NCBI GenBank assembly: GCA_012838795.1
Contig: DUOO01000063.1
Location: forward strand, 35,348 to 99,347
Origin: Clostridiaceae bacterium
GTDB lineage: Bacteria; Bacillota; Clostridia; Saccharofermentanales; DTU023
Direction: 5' to 3'
Length of the DNA stretch: 64,000 nucleotides
Part shown: piece after piece, positions 17,131 through 26,870 of the stretch
How positions within the stretch are numbered: the stretch's first letter is position 1
Layout: each line of letters starts with the position of its first letter
Program-made: the position numbers and the translations under genes
The notes under the pieces: generated by a model
Told to the model about the DNA's origin: nothing
The model's input: only the letters and a program-made list of their open reading frames with translations
Database searches by the model: none

Positions 17131-19356
17131 ATGAAAGTCAATAAGCGAAATTTGGCATCCGGTACAGTCTTAGGCGGACGTTATAGCGTTGTTCGAACTC
17201 TGGGACAAGGCGGGATGGCCCATGTATATATGGCTGAAGACTTGCATAACAAGTCTTATGTTGCTTTAAAAGTTATGCGTGATGAATTGTCAGATGATCC
17301 TGAGTTCATCAGACGTTTTGCAACCGAAGCAAGAGCTGCTGCAAGTCTTGATCATCCGAATATTGTAGCAGTTCTTGACTATGGACAGGATAAAGATGTC
17401 AGATATATTGTCCAAGAATATGTTGAAGGAAAAACTTTAAAAGATTTAATCCGTGAACAGGGTGCACTGGATTATCATTTAGCCATACCGCTAATGGTTC
17501 AAATAGGTCTTGCTTTAGAACATGCTCATAAAAGAGGTGTAATTCATCGTGATATGAAACCTCAAAATGTAATGATTACATCGGATATGGTTGCCAAGGT
17601 TACCGATTTCGGAATTGCCAGAACGACTAATGCAAATACGATTACTTTAACCGGTGGTGTGGCTTTCGGATCGGTACATTATTTTTCTCCGGAACAAGCA
17701 AGAGGGAGTCACGTTACCGAGCGCTCGGATTTGTATTCACTGGGGATAATGTTATATGAAATGTTGACAGGGGAATTGCCGTTTGACGGTGATTCTTCAG
17801 TAGCAGTTGCAATCAAACAGTTGCAGGAAATGCCGGACCCGCCAAGTCGATATAATCCAAAACTGCCGCGTTCTTTGGATAATATCGTTTTTAAAACAAT
17901 TCAAAAAAGTCCGGGTAATCGATATGCATCAGCGAGAGCTTTTGTCGATGAGTTGGATGCTTTTCTAAGAAATCCGCAGGGAAGATACGGAGTTATAGCC
18001 GGTAGCCGTAATAAAGTTGAAGCTTCCTCGTCTTTTGGAGGTCAAACAAAAGGTTCAAATTTTGAAAAAATTCATGAACTGGAATCTTCGATTCACAAAA
18101 GCCGCAGAACACGGACCAGAGATACATCGGTTGTTGTGATAATAATTGTGGTTACGGTTGCCGTTGTAGTTGCCGGTTTATATTGGTTGATAAATTCCAT
18201 TAAAAAATCTAATGCGCAAAACGGCGAAGATTTTTTTGTTTTAGAAGATTATACGGGTGAAAACATCGAGATTGTTGCTAATCAGTTGATAAATGAACAT
18301 GGTTTAGAAATTGAAAAAGATTTATTTATTGAATGGAAAACCAATGATGTTACTAAGGGCAACATTTATGATCAGGAGCCGAAACCTAAACAAAAATTCT
18401 TTGTCGGTAAAGACAAATTAAAGTTGATGGTTAGTGCCGGAAATGAAATTTCTTATGTTCCGGATGTTATCGGTGAAACTAAGGAAAATGCCAGTAATTT
18501 GCTTGAGAGCATGAATTATAATGTATTAATTAAATATCAAAGTTCGGAAACATACGCAGAGAATATCGTAATAAATTCTTTGCCGCGTCCGGGGAGCGCT
18601 TTACCGCCGGGTGAGAAAGTAACAATTTACGTTTCTGAAGGTCCGTCTGATGCAACCGAATTAACAACTGAAGTACCATATATTGTCGGATATACTTGGG
18701 AAGCTGCAATGCAAATCCTTTCTGATGCAAATTTGAATATAGGTGAGGCTACAGGCATTGACGGCAGTGTCGCAGAAAAAGATCGGATTATTATTAAACA
18801 ATCTCCTGCAGAAGGTGTAATGGTCAGAATTAATTCTGAAGTTGCCGTTACCTACGGAACTTCAAAACAATACGACGAATATATGAATCCTACGGAAGCG
18901 ACTACATCCAAAGGTGTGACCAAAATGCCCAATTTGGTAGGTAAAACGTGGGATGTTGCATATAATCAGATTACTAATTGGAGTGCGGACAGTATCCCTG
19001 ATAATATTAAAGTTACTTACATCAGTGCAGCATCAAAAGCAGAAGCTTACCATATGACAAATCCGGAAAAAGCCTATATTTTAAGTCAATCAGTTAGTCC
19101 GGACACAAATTTAAAAAGTGTGAATGAGATTCTCTTTATGCTCGGTACTTACGCGGATTATCAGGAAATGTTAAATCCGACAGAACCGCCGACCACAACG
19201 ACGGAACCGACTACTACACCGCCAACAACCGAAACACCGACAACTACGGAACCGCCAACGGATCCGACTTTGCCAACAGATTCCTCGATTAATCCTGAAC
19301 CTGAACCTGAGCCTGAACCTGAACCCGAACCGGATCCGACCCCGGAAGGTGGTTAA
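17131..19356 (+). CDS. prkC: PASTA-domain Ser/Thr protein kinase (PrkC/PknB family)
   Basis: A membrane kinase that senses peptidoglycan or lipid II through extracellular PASTA repeats. The kinase domain has the glycine loop GQGGMAHVYMAED, the lysine in ALKVM, HRDMKPQN, DFGIAR and SPEQARG. One transmembrane helix follows (VVVIIIVVTVAVVVAGLYWL). About four PASTA repeats are then visible, with lines such as VPDVIGETKENA, VPYIVGYTWEAA and MPNLVGKTWDVA. The C-terminus is an unusual low-complexity tail: Thr/Pro rich, then about seven Glu-Pro pairs, ending PDPTPEGG. I take ATG 17131 because GGAGGG lies just before it; the track start TTG 17119 is just upstream of that site. The operon partner upstream is the phosphatase and rsgA follows. 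Confidence 0.95.
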   Translation: MKVNKRNLASGTVLGGRYSVVRTLGQGGMAHVYMAEDLHNKSYVALKVMRDELSDDPEFIRRFATEARAAASLDHPNIVAVLDYGQDKDVRYIVQEYVEGKTLKDLIREQGALDYHLAIPLMVQIGLALEHAHKRGVIHRDMKPQNVMITSDMVAKVTDFGIARTTNANTITLTGGVAFGSVHYFSPEQARGSHVTERSDLYSLGIMLYEMLTGELPFDGDSSVAVAIKQLQEMPDPPSRYNPKLPRSLDNIVFKTIQKSPGNRYASARAFVDELDAFLRNPQGRYGVIAGSRNKVEASSSFGGQTKGSNFEKIHELESSIHKSRRTRTRDTSVVVIIIVVTVAVVVAGLYWLINSIKKSNAQNGEDFFVLEDYTGENIEIVANQLINEHGLEIEKDLFIEWKTNDVTKGNIYDQEPKPKQKFFVGKDKLKLMVSAGNEISYVPDVIGETKENASNLLESMNYNVLIKYQSSETYAENIVINSLPRPGSALPPGEKVTIYVSEGPSDATELTTEVPYIVGYTWEAAMQILSDANLNIGEATGIDGSVAEKDRIIIKQSPAEGVMVRINSEVAVTYGTSKQYDEYMNPTEATTSKGVTKMPNLVGKTWDVAYNQITNWSADSIPDNIKVTYISAASKAEAYHMTNPEKAYILSQSVSPDTNLKSVNEILFMLGTYADYQEMLNPTEPPTTTTEPTTTPPTTETPTTTEPPTDPTLPTDSSINPEPEPEPEPEPEPDPTPEGG
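19293..19338 (+). repeat. Six-base tandem repeat coding for Glu-Pro pairs
   Basis: The end of the PASTA kinase gene contains about seven near-identical copies of CCTGAA/CCTGAG/CCCGAA coding for Pro-Glu dipeptides. Such a run may change length by slippage. It gives a stiff acidic extracellular tail. Confidence 0.8.
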
Positions 19357-19378
19357 TTAATGTTAGGTTTTAACTAAA

Positions 19379-20281
19379 ATGAAGAAACTGCAGGCTAATC
19401 AAGCGGTAATAGTGAAAGGTGTGGCAGGTCAATACAGTTTACATCGTTATGAACCTTATTTCTCTGGTATTGCAGTAGCAAGAGGTATATTTCGTAAAGA
19501 CAAAATAATTCCCTTGCCGGGTGATCTGGTGGAATATTCTGCATCGGGAGATCCGGATATTCCGTTTGTTATCGAAAACATCCTACCGCGTAAAAATGAA
19601 TTGAAAAGACCGCCGATGGCAAATCTGGATATTTTATTGATCACAGTTTCTACAGGGTTGCCTGAGCCTGATTTTTATTTGATTGATCGCATGGCAGCAT
19701 ATGCCAATATCTTGAATATTACTCCCTATATTTTATTAACCAAGACAGATATTGACGATTCTAATGTTTCGGAAATTCTTGATAACTATCGTCCTGCCGG
19801 CTTCCCGATCTATCAATTAGGTTTTGAAAACGAGATGGAACTGCAAAGATTAAAAAATGATATAAGAGGAGAAATTGTGGCATTTGCCGGGCAAAGCGGA
19901 GTAGGTAAATCGACATATTTAAACCTGCTTTTCGGGAATTCGTTAATGGAAACAGGTGAGTTATCACATAAAGCCGGCAGGGGCAAACAAACGACACGCC
20001 ATATTGAATTATTTCCTACAGGAATAAGTTATGTAGCTGATACACCGGGTTTTCAAACACTTAATTTAGCCGAAACCGAGATTACCGGAACTCAATTTGC
20101 TGCCGGTTATCCTGAAATAAACAGATTATCCGAAAATTGTCGTTTTAATAATTGTACTCATCTGCATGAACCCGGTTGTGCCGTTATAGAAGCCGGTTCC
20201 GATCAAATAAATCCGAAAAGACTGAAACGTTATCAGTTTTTACGAAGTGAATTGGATTCTTTTTATCAAAATATGTATTAG
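19379..20281 (+). CDS. rsgA: Ribosome small-subunit-dependent GTPase A
   Basis: RsgA is a circularly permuted GTPase that checks 30S subunit maturation. It has an N-terminal OB fold, then the permuted G motifs: TKTD (G4), GQSGVGKST (G1) and DTPGFQ (G3). The C-terminal zinc site reads C-R-F-N-N-C-T-H-L-H-E-P-G-C. Length 300 is normal. It follows the kinase after about 20 bases. This prpC-prkC-rsgA-rpe-thiN order is widespread in Firmicutes, and RsgA is a known target of PASTA kinases in some species. Confidence 0.96.
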   Translation: MKKLQANQAVIVKGVAGQYSLHRYEPYFSGIAVARGIFRKDKIIPLPGDLVEYSASGDPDIPFVIENILPRKNELKRPPMANLDILLITVSTGLPEPDFYLIDRMAAYANILNITPYILLTKTDIDDSNVSEILDNYRPAGFPIYQLGFENEMELQRLKNDIRGEIVAFAGQSGVGKSTYLNLLFGNSLMETGELSHKAGRGKQTTRHIELFPTGISYVADTPGFQTLNLAETEITGTQFAAGYPEINRLSENCRFNNCTHLHEPGCAVIEAGSDQINPKRLKRYQFLRSELDSFYQNMY

Positions 20282-20419
20282 AATAAGGAATAATTTAGAT
20301 GATTTAATTTGAAAACAGTTATAATAAATTGTAGCTAAGAATCATTTTAGTTATAGTAAAGGTTAATGTCAGGAAGTAAAGATCAAAACAAATACAAAAA
20401 ATTGTTATAAAGGAGTCTT

Positions 20420-21106
20420 ATGTTAACTAAAAACAAGAATAGTGATATTGTAATCTGTCCAAGTGTATTATCAGCTGATTTTGCTAATTTAGCGTCTGAT
20501 CTTGAAACAATCAGTTCTGCTGATTGGCTTCATTTTGATGTGATGGATGGACATTATGTTCCTAATTTATCATTTGGACCTGTTGTCGCATCTGCGGTGA
20601 AACCATATTCCAATTTATTGCTGGATGTTCATTTGATGGTTTCACAACCGGATGAATGGTTTGAACCTTTTGCCGAAGCCGGCGCCGATTCTTTGGTTAT
20701 TCATCAAGAAGTTGCTGTACATGCGAACAGATCACTCCAGAGAATAAAAGAATTAGGTTGTTCAGCAGGTATGGCAATAAATCCCGGAACACCGATTGAA
20801 ACTTTATACGAACATTTACCATATTTGGATTTGGTCTTGATTATGACTGTTAACCCGGGATTTGGGGGACAGTCATACATTGAATCAATGGACGATAAAA
20901 TTCGCAGAATGCGTAAAATGATCAATGAATCCGGTTATGATATTTTCCTGCAGGTAGATGGCGGTATCACCAGTGATAATATTGAAAGAGTTGCTGCTTG
21001 TGGTGCCAATGCTTTTGTTTCCGGAAGCGGTATTTTTAAGAAATCGGATCGAGTTGCTGAAATTAGCTTAATGCGTAAATTAGCAGAAAAGGGATATACA
21101 GGTTAA
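20420..21106 (+). CDS. rpe: Ribulose-phosphate 3-epimerase
   Basis: This pentose-phosphate pathway enzyme interconverts ribulose 5-phosphate and xylulose 5-phosphate. TIM-barrel family motifs are SVLSADFANL, HFDVMDGHYVPNLSFGP, DVHLMV, MTVNPGFGGQ and VDGGI. Length 228 is usual. The ATG follows AAAGGAGT. The stop overlaps the thiN start by one base (TAATG), which points to translational coupling. The 138 bases before it contain no strong promoter. Confidence 0.97.
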   Translation: MLTKNKNSDIVICPSVLSADFANLASDLETISSADWLHFDVMDGHYVPNLSFGPVVASAVKPYSNLLLDVHLMVSQPDEWFEPFAEAGADSLVIHQEVAVHANRSLQRIKELGCSAGMAINPGTPIETLYEHLPYLDLVLIMTVNPGFGGQSYIESMDDKIRRMRKMINESGYDIFLQVDGGITSDNIERVAACGANAFVSGSGIFKKSDRVAEISLMRKLAEKGYTG

Positions 21107-21810
21107 TGCTGGATGTTGCCATTGTTTTAAGCGGTGAGATAGCTGACAGGGAAGGATTTGATTATTTAGTCCGCTCAGCCGCATATCTTGTTGCAGTTGA
21201 CGGAGGCTTAAATCATTTGGTTGATTTAGATATCATACCGGACTTGTTTTTAGGTGATTTTGATTCTGTGGGCAAAGATGCTTTAGCAAAAGCTGAACAA
21301 TGGCAAATAGATATAATAAAATTCCCTGTACATAAAAATTATTCTGATTCGGAATTAGCAGTTAAAGAAATACTTTTCGGTCAAAGATTCGATTTAATTG
21401 CAGCTAAACCGGTAATTGGTTTATTGGCTGCTTTCGGTTCGCGTTATGATCATTTATTAAATAATCAATTACTGGCGAAACGTTTTATTGAACATGCAGA
21501 TTTCATTTTGTCTGACGGTTTACTTTTACAATGGATTTTAGCCGGCCCTCGTAAGTTCAGTTTGAATTGGCCATGTACTGAAGCAAATTTGGCAAAAGAA
21601 TATATATTCTCTGTCTTAGCATTGAGTAAATCAGTAAAAAATCTCACTATTTGTAATAGTGAATATATATTAAATAAATACGATTTACATTCCGGACATT
21701 CTATAGGTATAAGTAATCTAGCTCAAAACGCCGATTACAAAAGAACTTCGGAAGTAGAAATAAGTTTTGATAAAGGATGTTTAACCGTAATTATTTTACC
21801 TGAAGATTAA
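21106..21810 (+). CDS. thiN: Thiamine pyrophosphokinase
   Basis: This enzyme transfers pyrophosphate from ATP to thiamine to make the cofactor TPP. Family motifs are VAVDGGLNHLVDLDIIPDLFLGDFDS, KNYSDSELA and AFGSRYDHLLNN. The C-terminal beta domain contains the HSGHSIGIS-like end. Length 234 is a little over average. It overlaps rpe by one base and belongs to that operon. No TPP riboswitch precedes it, so control is likely through the operon promoter. Confidence 0.92.
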   Translation: MLDVAIVLSGEIADREGFDYLVRSAAYLVAVDGGLNHLVDLDIIPDLFLGDFDSVGKDALAKAEQWQIDIIKFPVHKNYSDSELAVKEILFGQRFDLIAAKPVIGLLAAFGSRYDHLLNNQLLAKRFIEHADFILSDGLLLQWILAGPRKFSLNWPCTEANLAKEYIFSVLALSKSVKNLTICNSEYILNKYDLHSGHSIGISNLAQNADYKRTSEVEISFDKGCLTVIILPED

Positions 21811-21854
21811 ATTACTTTGTTGTAATTAATTCTATATACAAATAATATTAAACT

Positions 21855-22580
21855 ATGGCGGAAGATTTAAATCTGAAAAATTCGAACACGGAAATTGTAA
21901 CTGAAGATCCAAGAACATGGAGTCTTTTTAAGGGTTTGACGGAAGAAGAATATATTGAACTTGCTTCAAGTGTCAGAATTCTTGATTTTACACGCAATCA
22001 GACAGTTTTCAGACCGGGAGATTCTGCCGATAGAATGTACATTGTTATTTCCGGCAGAATGAAAATAACTCAGTTAATGCCTGATGGCCGACCACAAATT
22101 TTATATATTTATAATCCGGGAGATTTTGTCGGAGGCTTAAATATCTTGAGTGGTGATCAATATTTGTATTTGGGAGAAACTTTAGAAGATAGTAAAATCG
22201 GACAAATCGGTAAAAACATTTTTTCAGAATTTGCTCTTACCAGGGTCGATTCTTTGATTGAAATATTAGCAAAATCTTTTGATCGGATTCGCTGGGCCGA
22301 ATCGCTTATTTCCAGGCTTTCAGCGTCCAATGCGGAAATTAAAGTTGCAGGACTTTTAATCAGTTTAATCGATTCCTATGGAATTAAGAAAAACGATAAA
22401 ATTCATCTTAAACTTTCGATTAATCGGGAAGAAATGGGGAGTTATGCAGGTTTGACCCGCGAAACAATGACCCGCAAATTAAACGAGTTCCGTAATAAAG
22501 GTTATATTGGTTTTAAAGGTCATCGCACAATTGTTATTAAAGATTTACCCGCTTTACGAAGGATTATATATTTAGTTTAG
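21855..22580 (+). CDS. Crp/Fnr-family transcription regulator
   Basis: A cyclic-nucleotide-binding-fold regulator. The N-terminal beta-roll spans about residues 20-130 (RPGDSADRMYIVISGRMKI), and the C-terminal winged helix includes NREEMGSYAGLTRETMTRKLNEFRNKG. There is no clustered-cysteine motif at the N-terminus, so a Fnr-type iron-sulfur sensor is unlikely. The effector and targets cannot be inferred. It may be the last gene of the rpe-thiN transcript, and it faces folP with only 17 bases between the stop codons. Confidence 0.88.
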   Translation: MAEDLNLKNSNTEIVTEDPRTWSLFKGLTEEEYIELASSVRILDFTRNQTVFRPGDSADRMYIVISGRMKITQLMPDGRPQILYIYNPGDFVGGLNILSGDQYLYLGETLEDSKIGQIGKNIFSEFALTRVDSLIEILAKSFDRIRWAESLISRLSASNAEIKVAGLLISLIDSYGIKKNDKIHLKLSINREEMGSYAGLTRETMTRKLNEFRNKGYIGFKGHRTIVIKDLPALRRIIYLV

Positions 22581-22597
22581 CTAAAAAATATTAGTTA

Positions 22598-23557
22598 TTA
22601 ACGATCATATTGCGGAAGATCTGAATTTTCTGCAAGATCGGCTTGGCAGATAGCTTCACCTATTCTTGCAGCTAACAGATGTTCTTTGACTGTATGGGTT
22701 CTGACAATTTCAACACCTTTGCTGGCCGCGATTGCAGTCAGTGCGGCGGAAGCCAAATCGCGATTGGCAAAACCCGCCTCTGTTGCTGGATTTGTATTAA
22801 TATGAGCATTTTGCAATAAATTAATCAGGAATCTTTTACGTGAAACTCCTAAAAAAATCGGGAATCCTAATTTTTTGATTGTAGTTATATTATTAATTAA
22901 TTGAAGATTTTCTTTTTTTGTTAAACCGAAACCAATACCGGGATCAAGATATATTTGTTCAGTTTTAATGCCTGCTTGCATTGCGATAGTTAAAGCTTTA
23001 TCAAAAAAGTATTTCATTACTTCAAGAATCGGCTTTTCGGCCATATCTGCGTATTCAGCTGAGGTAAAAACAGAATAATTATCTTCAAGACAAAATTTTG
23101 GAAAGTACATACTGCTTGAATGTTGCGGTCGTGCCATAACAGGGTTGAACATTAAGACAAAAAGCGGGTGGCGACCTGAACCTGCAATAAGATCAGCCAT
23201 ATTCGGATCCCCGAAGAGACCGGTAATATCGTTAATGATGTCTGCGCCTATATCTAAACAATGTTCGGCAACATCTGCCTTCCAGGTATCAACTGATAGT
23301 GGTGAATCGGATTTTTGTTTTAATTCTCTGATCACCGGATCAATTCTCTCTATTTCTGTTTGGGCGGAAATCAATGTGCTGCCGGGACGAGTGGATTCTC
23401 CTCCGATATCCAAAATATCAGCTCCCTGAGCTATTAAATCCAAACCGTGTTCAATAGCTATTTCCGGATTATAATATAGATTTCCGTCGGAAAAAGAATC
23501 AGGTGTTACGTTGACTATTGCACAGATTTTTGTTTTATATTGTTTTTTATCGGTCAT
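22598..23557 (-). CDS. folP: Dihydropteroate synthase
   Basis: FolP joins p-aminobenzoate to dihydropterin pyrophosphate in folate synthesis and is the sulfonamide target. Motifs seen are AIVNVTPDSFSDG, DILDIGGESTRPGS and LDPGIGFG, then the C-terminal R-T-H-T-V motif. Length 319 is slightly above the usual 270-300. The other folate genes are not nearby. It follows the tyrosine recombinase gene by 20 bases on the same strand, so they may share a transcript. Confidence 0.95.
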   Translation of the reverse strand: MTDKKQYKTKICAIVNVTPDSFSDGNLYYNPEIAIEHGLDLIAQGADILDIGGESTRPGSTLISAQTEIERIDPVIRELKQKSDSPLSVDTWKADVAEHCLDIGADIINDITGLFGDPNMADLIAGSGRHPLFVLMFNPVMARPQHSSSMYFPKFCLEDNYSVFTSAEYADMAEKPILEVMKYFFDKALTIAMQAGIKTEQIYLDPGIGFGLTKKENLQLINNITTIKKLGFPIFLGVSRKRFLINLLQNAHINTNPATEAGFANRDLASAALTAIAASKGVEIVRTHTVKEHLLAARIGEAICQADLAENSDLPQYDR

Positions 23558-23577
23558 AACTAAAATCTTTCATTTTC

Positions 23578-24564
23578 TCATTTGTTATCAGTGAAATCCG
23601 ATTTGCGATAGAGGTTCAGCGGATTATTTTCTACTGCCTGATGCAGCATTTCGTCATTGATATGAGTATAGATCTCCGTAGTTGAAACACTGGTATGACC
23701 AAGTATTTGTTGTAAACTGCGTAAATCGACCTGACCGTATTGATACATCAGGGTAGCGGCAGTATGACGCAATTTATGAGCTGAATATTTTTTGGGATCA
23801 AGGCCGGCTTTACTGATATATTTTTTTACTATATTTTGTACGGCTCTTTGTGAAATTCGACGTCTATTCCTGCTCACAAATAACGGATCACCTTTTTCTT
23901 CAAGTCTTGGCTCAATTCTTTCCGGCAAGTACGCATCAATTGCTTGCAGGGAAATAGAATTGAGATAGATTGTTCTTTCTTTGCCACCTTTACCCATAAC
24001 AGTCAGAGTCTCTTCAGCAATATCACCAAGATTTATGCTGCATAATTCAGAAAGTCGCATACCGCAATTAAGAAATAAAGTTAATATACAATAATCACGA
24101 CTTGAAAACTGATCATCGGAATTTGCTGCTTCAGCCAAAACGGATATGCTCTCATCAATAGTAAGGTATCTGGGCAATTTTTTCTGTTGTTTTGGTGATT
24201 CTAATTCAGCAGCAGGATTATAGTCAATTATTTTAGCTTTGGAGGAAAGAAAATTATAAAAAGATCTGATTGCAGAAATACGACGTGATCTGGCGGCCGG
24301 ACCGTTATCTCGTTCATTGCCCAACCAGGCGACAAAACGATACATTTCGCTCAATTTGATTGAACGCAGGAATTCTTCGTCAATGTCGGTAATTGAAATT
24401 TCTTCAAATGACGAATCTTCCGCAACTAAATTGCGATGTTTTTTTAAAAACCGAAAAAACATTTCCAAGTCATAACGATATTCTTGGATTGTTCCGGGTG
24501 CTCTTGCTTTTATACCGGAAAAATAGCTAAAAAACTCTTCTAACCAATAAAAAGTATTTTTCAT
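23578..24564 (-). CDS. XerC/XerD-like tyrosine recombinase
   Basis: A site-specific recombinase of the phage-integrase family. The N-terminal SAM-like DNA-binding domain covers about residues 1-110. The catalytic set is complete: Arg in CGMRLSEL, Lys in GKGGKERTIY, H-x-x-R in HKLRHTAAT, His in LGHTSVSTT and the Tyr in TEIYTH. The length of 328 residues and a chromosomal housekeeping context fit a Xer protein for dimer resolution more than a mobile-element integrase. I cannot decide between XerC and XerD, and no att or dif site is visible nearby. GAGG precedes the ATG. Confidence 0.88.
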   Translation of the reverse strand: MKNTFYWLEEFFSYFSGIKARAPGTIQEYRYDLEMFFRFLKKHRNLVAEDSSFEEISITDIDEEFLRSIKLSEMYRFVAWLGNERDNGPAARSRRISAIRSFYNFLSSKAKIIDYNPAAELESPKQQKKLPRYLTIDESISVLAEAANSDDQFSSRDYCILTLFLNCGMRLSELCSINLGDIAEETLTVMGKGGKERTIYLNSISLQAIDAYLPERIEPRLEEKGDPLFVSRNRRRISQRAVQNIVKKYISKAGLDPKKYSAHKLRHTAATLMYQYGQVDLRSLQQILGHTSVSTTEIYTHINDEMLHQAVENNPLNLYRKSDFTDNK

Positions 24565-24633
24565 ATTATGCTGCCTCTGTTTATAATTATATGATAAAAT
24601 ATGATAATTGTTATTACAGGAGGTTTACAAATA

Positions 24634-25725
24634 ATGAAACGTAAGTATAAAGTCGGGATTGTCGGCGGTACCGGTTATGTAGGTCAAAGATTTTTAACCT
24701 TACTTGATAATCATCCTTGGTTTGAAACAACAATGATCGCAGCCTCCTCAAGATCTGCGGGAAAAACATACGAAGAAACGATGCAGGGTCGGTGGAAAAT
24801 AGATGCAATAATGCCTGAAGCGGTTAAAAATATAGTTGTCCTAAGCAGTGAAGACTTAGCTTCATTTATTGACCGGGTAGATTTTGTTTTCTGTGCGGTT
24901 GATATGGAAAAATCGGAATTAATTGCTCTGGAAGAGTCCATTGCCAAAATGGAAACACCGGTTGTATCAAATAATTCGGCAAATCGTTGGACACCTGATG
25001 TTCCGATGATTATTCCGGAAATCAATCCCGAGCATTCGGCAATTATCGAAGTGCAAAAACAACGTTTGGGGACAAAATCCGGGTTTATTGCAGTGAAACC
25101 TAATTGTTCAATTCAAAGTTATGTACCTGCTTTAACCCCTTTGGCTGATTACGGAATTGAAAAAGTTCTGGTTTCTACTTATCAAGCTGTATCCGGTGCA
25201 GGTAAAACTCTTGCAGAATGGCCTGAAATCAATGCTAATGTAATTCCTTACATAGGTGGTGAAGAAGAAAAATCGGAAAAGGAACCGCTGCGAGTTTGGG
25301 GAAAATTGAATTCTGATAACACAGAAATTGTTTTGGCGAACAAACCGCTTATTTCCGCACAATGTTACAGAGTTCCGGTACAAGACGGACATACGGCCTC
25401 AGTAGCGGTAAAATTTGCGGAAAAACCGACTAAAGAAGCCATCTTAAAAGCTTGGGCTGAATATCTGCCGTATCCGCAACAAAAGAAATTCCCGACAGCT
25501 CCGCAACCTTTCTTACAGTATTTGGAAGATGATAATCGTCCGCAACCAAAATTGGACGCTAACTTCGGAAAAGGTATGGGGGTAAGTATCGGCAGATTAA
25601 GAGAAGATAATATTTTTGATTATAAATTTGCTTGTCTGTCCCATAATACCTTGAGAGGAGCAGCAGGCGGTGCTGTTTTGACGGCTGAATTATTAGTTGA
25701 TCAAGGTTATATAAATTTCAAATAA
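24634..25725 (+). CDS. asd: Aspartate-semialdehyde dehydrogenase
   Basis: Asd reduces aspartyl phosphate to aspartate semialdehyde, the branch point to lysine/diaminopimelate, threonine and methionine. The N-terminal Rossmann motif is VGIVGGTGYVGQRF. The catalytic cysteine is in VKPNCSIQSY and the substrate region YQAVSGAGKT follows. The sequence type is the longer one shared with archaea and some Clostridia rather than the classic E. coli form. I take ATG 24634 since GGAGG precedes it; the track start at 24601 would add eleven residues including that ribosome site. It lies divergently from the recombinase gene, 69 bases away. Confidence 0.94.
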   Translation: MKRKYKVGIVGGTGYVGQRFLTLLDNHPWFETTMIAASSRSAGKTYEETMQGRWKIDAIMPEAVKNIVVLSSEDLASFIDRVDFVFCAVDMEKSELIALEESIAKMETPVVSNNSANRWTPDVPMIIPEINPEHSAIIEVQKQRLGTKSGFIAVKPNCSIQSYVPALTPLADYGIEKVLVSTYQAVSGAGKTLAEWPEINANVIPYIGGEEEKSEKEPLRVWGKLNSDNTEIVLANKPLISAQCYRVPVQDGHTASVAVKFAEKPTKEAILKAWAEYLPYPQQKKFPTAPQPFLQYLEDDNRPQPKLDANFGKGMGVSIGRLREDNIFDYKFACLSHNTLRGAAGGAVLTAELLVDQGYINFK

Positions 25726-25751
25726 AGTAAAAATAAACTAAAAGGTAATAT

Positions 25752-26783
25752 ATGGTTACAATCAAAGACATTGCAAAAAGAGCAGGGGTATCATATGCAA
25801 CTGTTTCACGGGCTTTAAATAATAAAGCAGATGTTAACGAGAATACACGTAAAATGATTGTAAAATTAGCTGAGAAAATGGGTTATCGGCCGAATGTGAT
25901 AGCTCAGAGTTTGGTAACCAAAAGAACTAAACATATCGCCTTGATTGTTCCTGATGTTTCAAATCCGTTCTTTGCCGAATTGTCGCGTTCAATCAGTGAG
26001 GCTTCGAATAAAGCAGGTTATATCGTGACTGCCTGCAATACAGGTTGGGACAGTAAACGTGAAAATTTTATGTTGGAACATATGCAAAGTCAGCAGGTTG
26101 CGGGAATTATTATAAAACCGACAGCATTTTATAAACCGGAAACGTTCGATTCAATTAATATTCCCTTGGTAGTATTTTGGCATCCTTACAAGAATGAAAC
26201 TGATTTTATCGAAATTGATCATTCTGCCGGTGGAAAAATGGCAACTGAGCATCTGATCGAATGTGGTTATAAAAATATTGCCTATATCGGAGGTGATGCC
26301 TTGTCTCCGGCAAATCAATTAAGATCTTTGGCATATCAACAAGCTTTACAAGAAAATAATTTTCAGGTTAAGCATGATTTGATCATTTATGGAGGTTTTG
26401 ATCTGCAAAGCGGTTATGATCGAATTAAAAAGCTTCTTGAACAAGGTTCAGTCCGACCGGATGCAGTTTTTTGCGGAAACGATTACATTGCATTAGGTGT
26501 ATTGCAATATTTATACGAAAAGAAAATTCGAGTTCCGGAAGATTTCGGTGTAATAGGATATGATGATATATATTTTTCCGGCTTGCCGATGATTAACTTG
26601 ACTACGATAGCTCAACCGCGCGATGAAATGGGTTCTTCTGCTGTCAAATTGATTTTGGATCAAATTGATTTTATGAAAAACAATGCGGATAAAGACAATA
26701 TTAAGAATAATTATCGTAAACCTGCCCGAATTTTATTAAAACCGGCTTTGAAAGTAAGAGGTACCACACGCAAACCGGCATAA
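25752..26783 (+). CDS. LacI-family transcription regulator
   Basis: The N-terminal helix-turn-helix is canonical: VTIKDIAKRAGVSYATVSRALN, followed by the hinge YRPNVIAQSL. The C-terminal periplasmic-binding-like domain (IALIVPDVSNPFFAELS, VIGYDDIYFSGL, TTIAQPRDEMG) senses a ligand, usually a sugar or, in CcpA-like members, HPr-Ser-P. Length 343 is normal. No sugar-use genes are adjacent, so a global or distant target is likely. AAAGGTAATAT leads into the ATG. Confidence 0.93.
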   Translation: MVTIKDIAKRAGVSYATVSRALNNKADVNENTRKMIVKLAEKMGYRPNVIAQSLVTKRTKHIALIVPDVSNPFFAELSRSISEASNKAGYIVTACNTGWDSKRENFMLEHMQSQQVAGIIIKPTAFYKPETFDSINIPLVVFWHPYKNETDFIEIDHSAGGKMATEHLIECGYKNIAYIGGDALSPANQLRSLAYQQALQENNFQVKHDLIIYGGFDLQSGYDRIKKLLEQGSVRPDAVFCGNDYIALGVLQYLYEKKIRVPEDFGVIGYDDIYFSGLPMINLTTIAQPRDEMGSSAVKLILDQIDFMKNNADKDNIKNNYRKPARILLKPALKVRGTTRKPA

Positions 26784-26870
26784 ACGATTATATTCTTTCA
26801 AATAAAACTTTCTGTCAATCAAAAATTGTTTAGTTTATTGTTATTCTAAAATCATATATAAGGAAATTTT

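Noticed and set aside
20282-20419. Promoter for rpe based on a TATAAT near 20323
   Set aside because: No acceptable -35 box at 16-18 bases.
23578-24564. Tyrosine recombinase as integrase of a mobile element
   Set aside because: No att repeats, tRNA target, phage or conjugation genes are near, and the neighbours are housekeeping genes. A Xer role is simpler.
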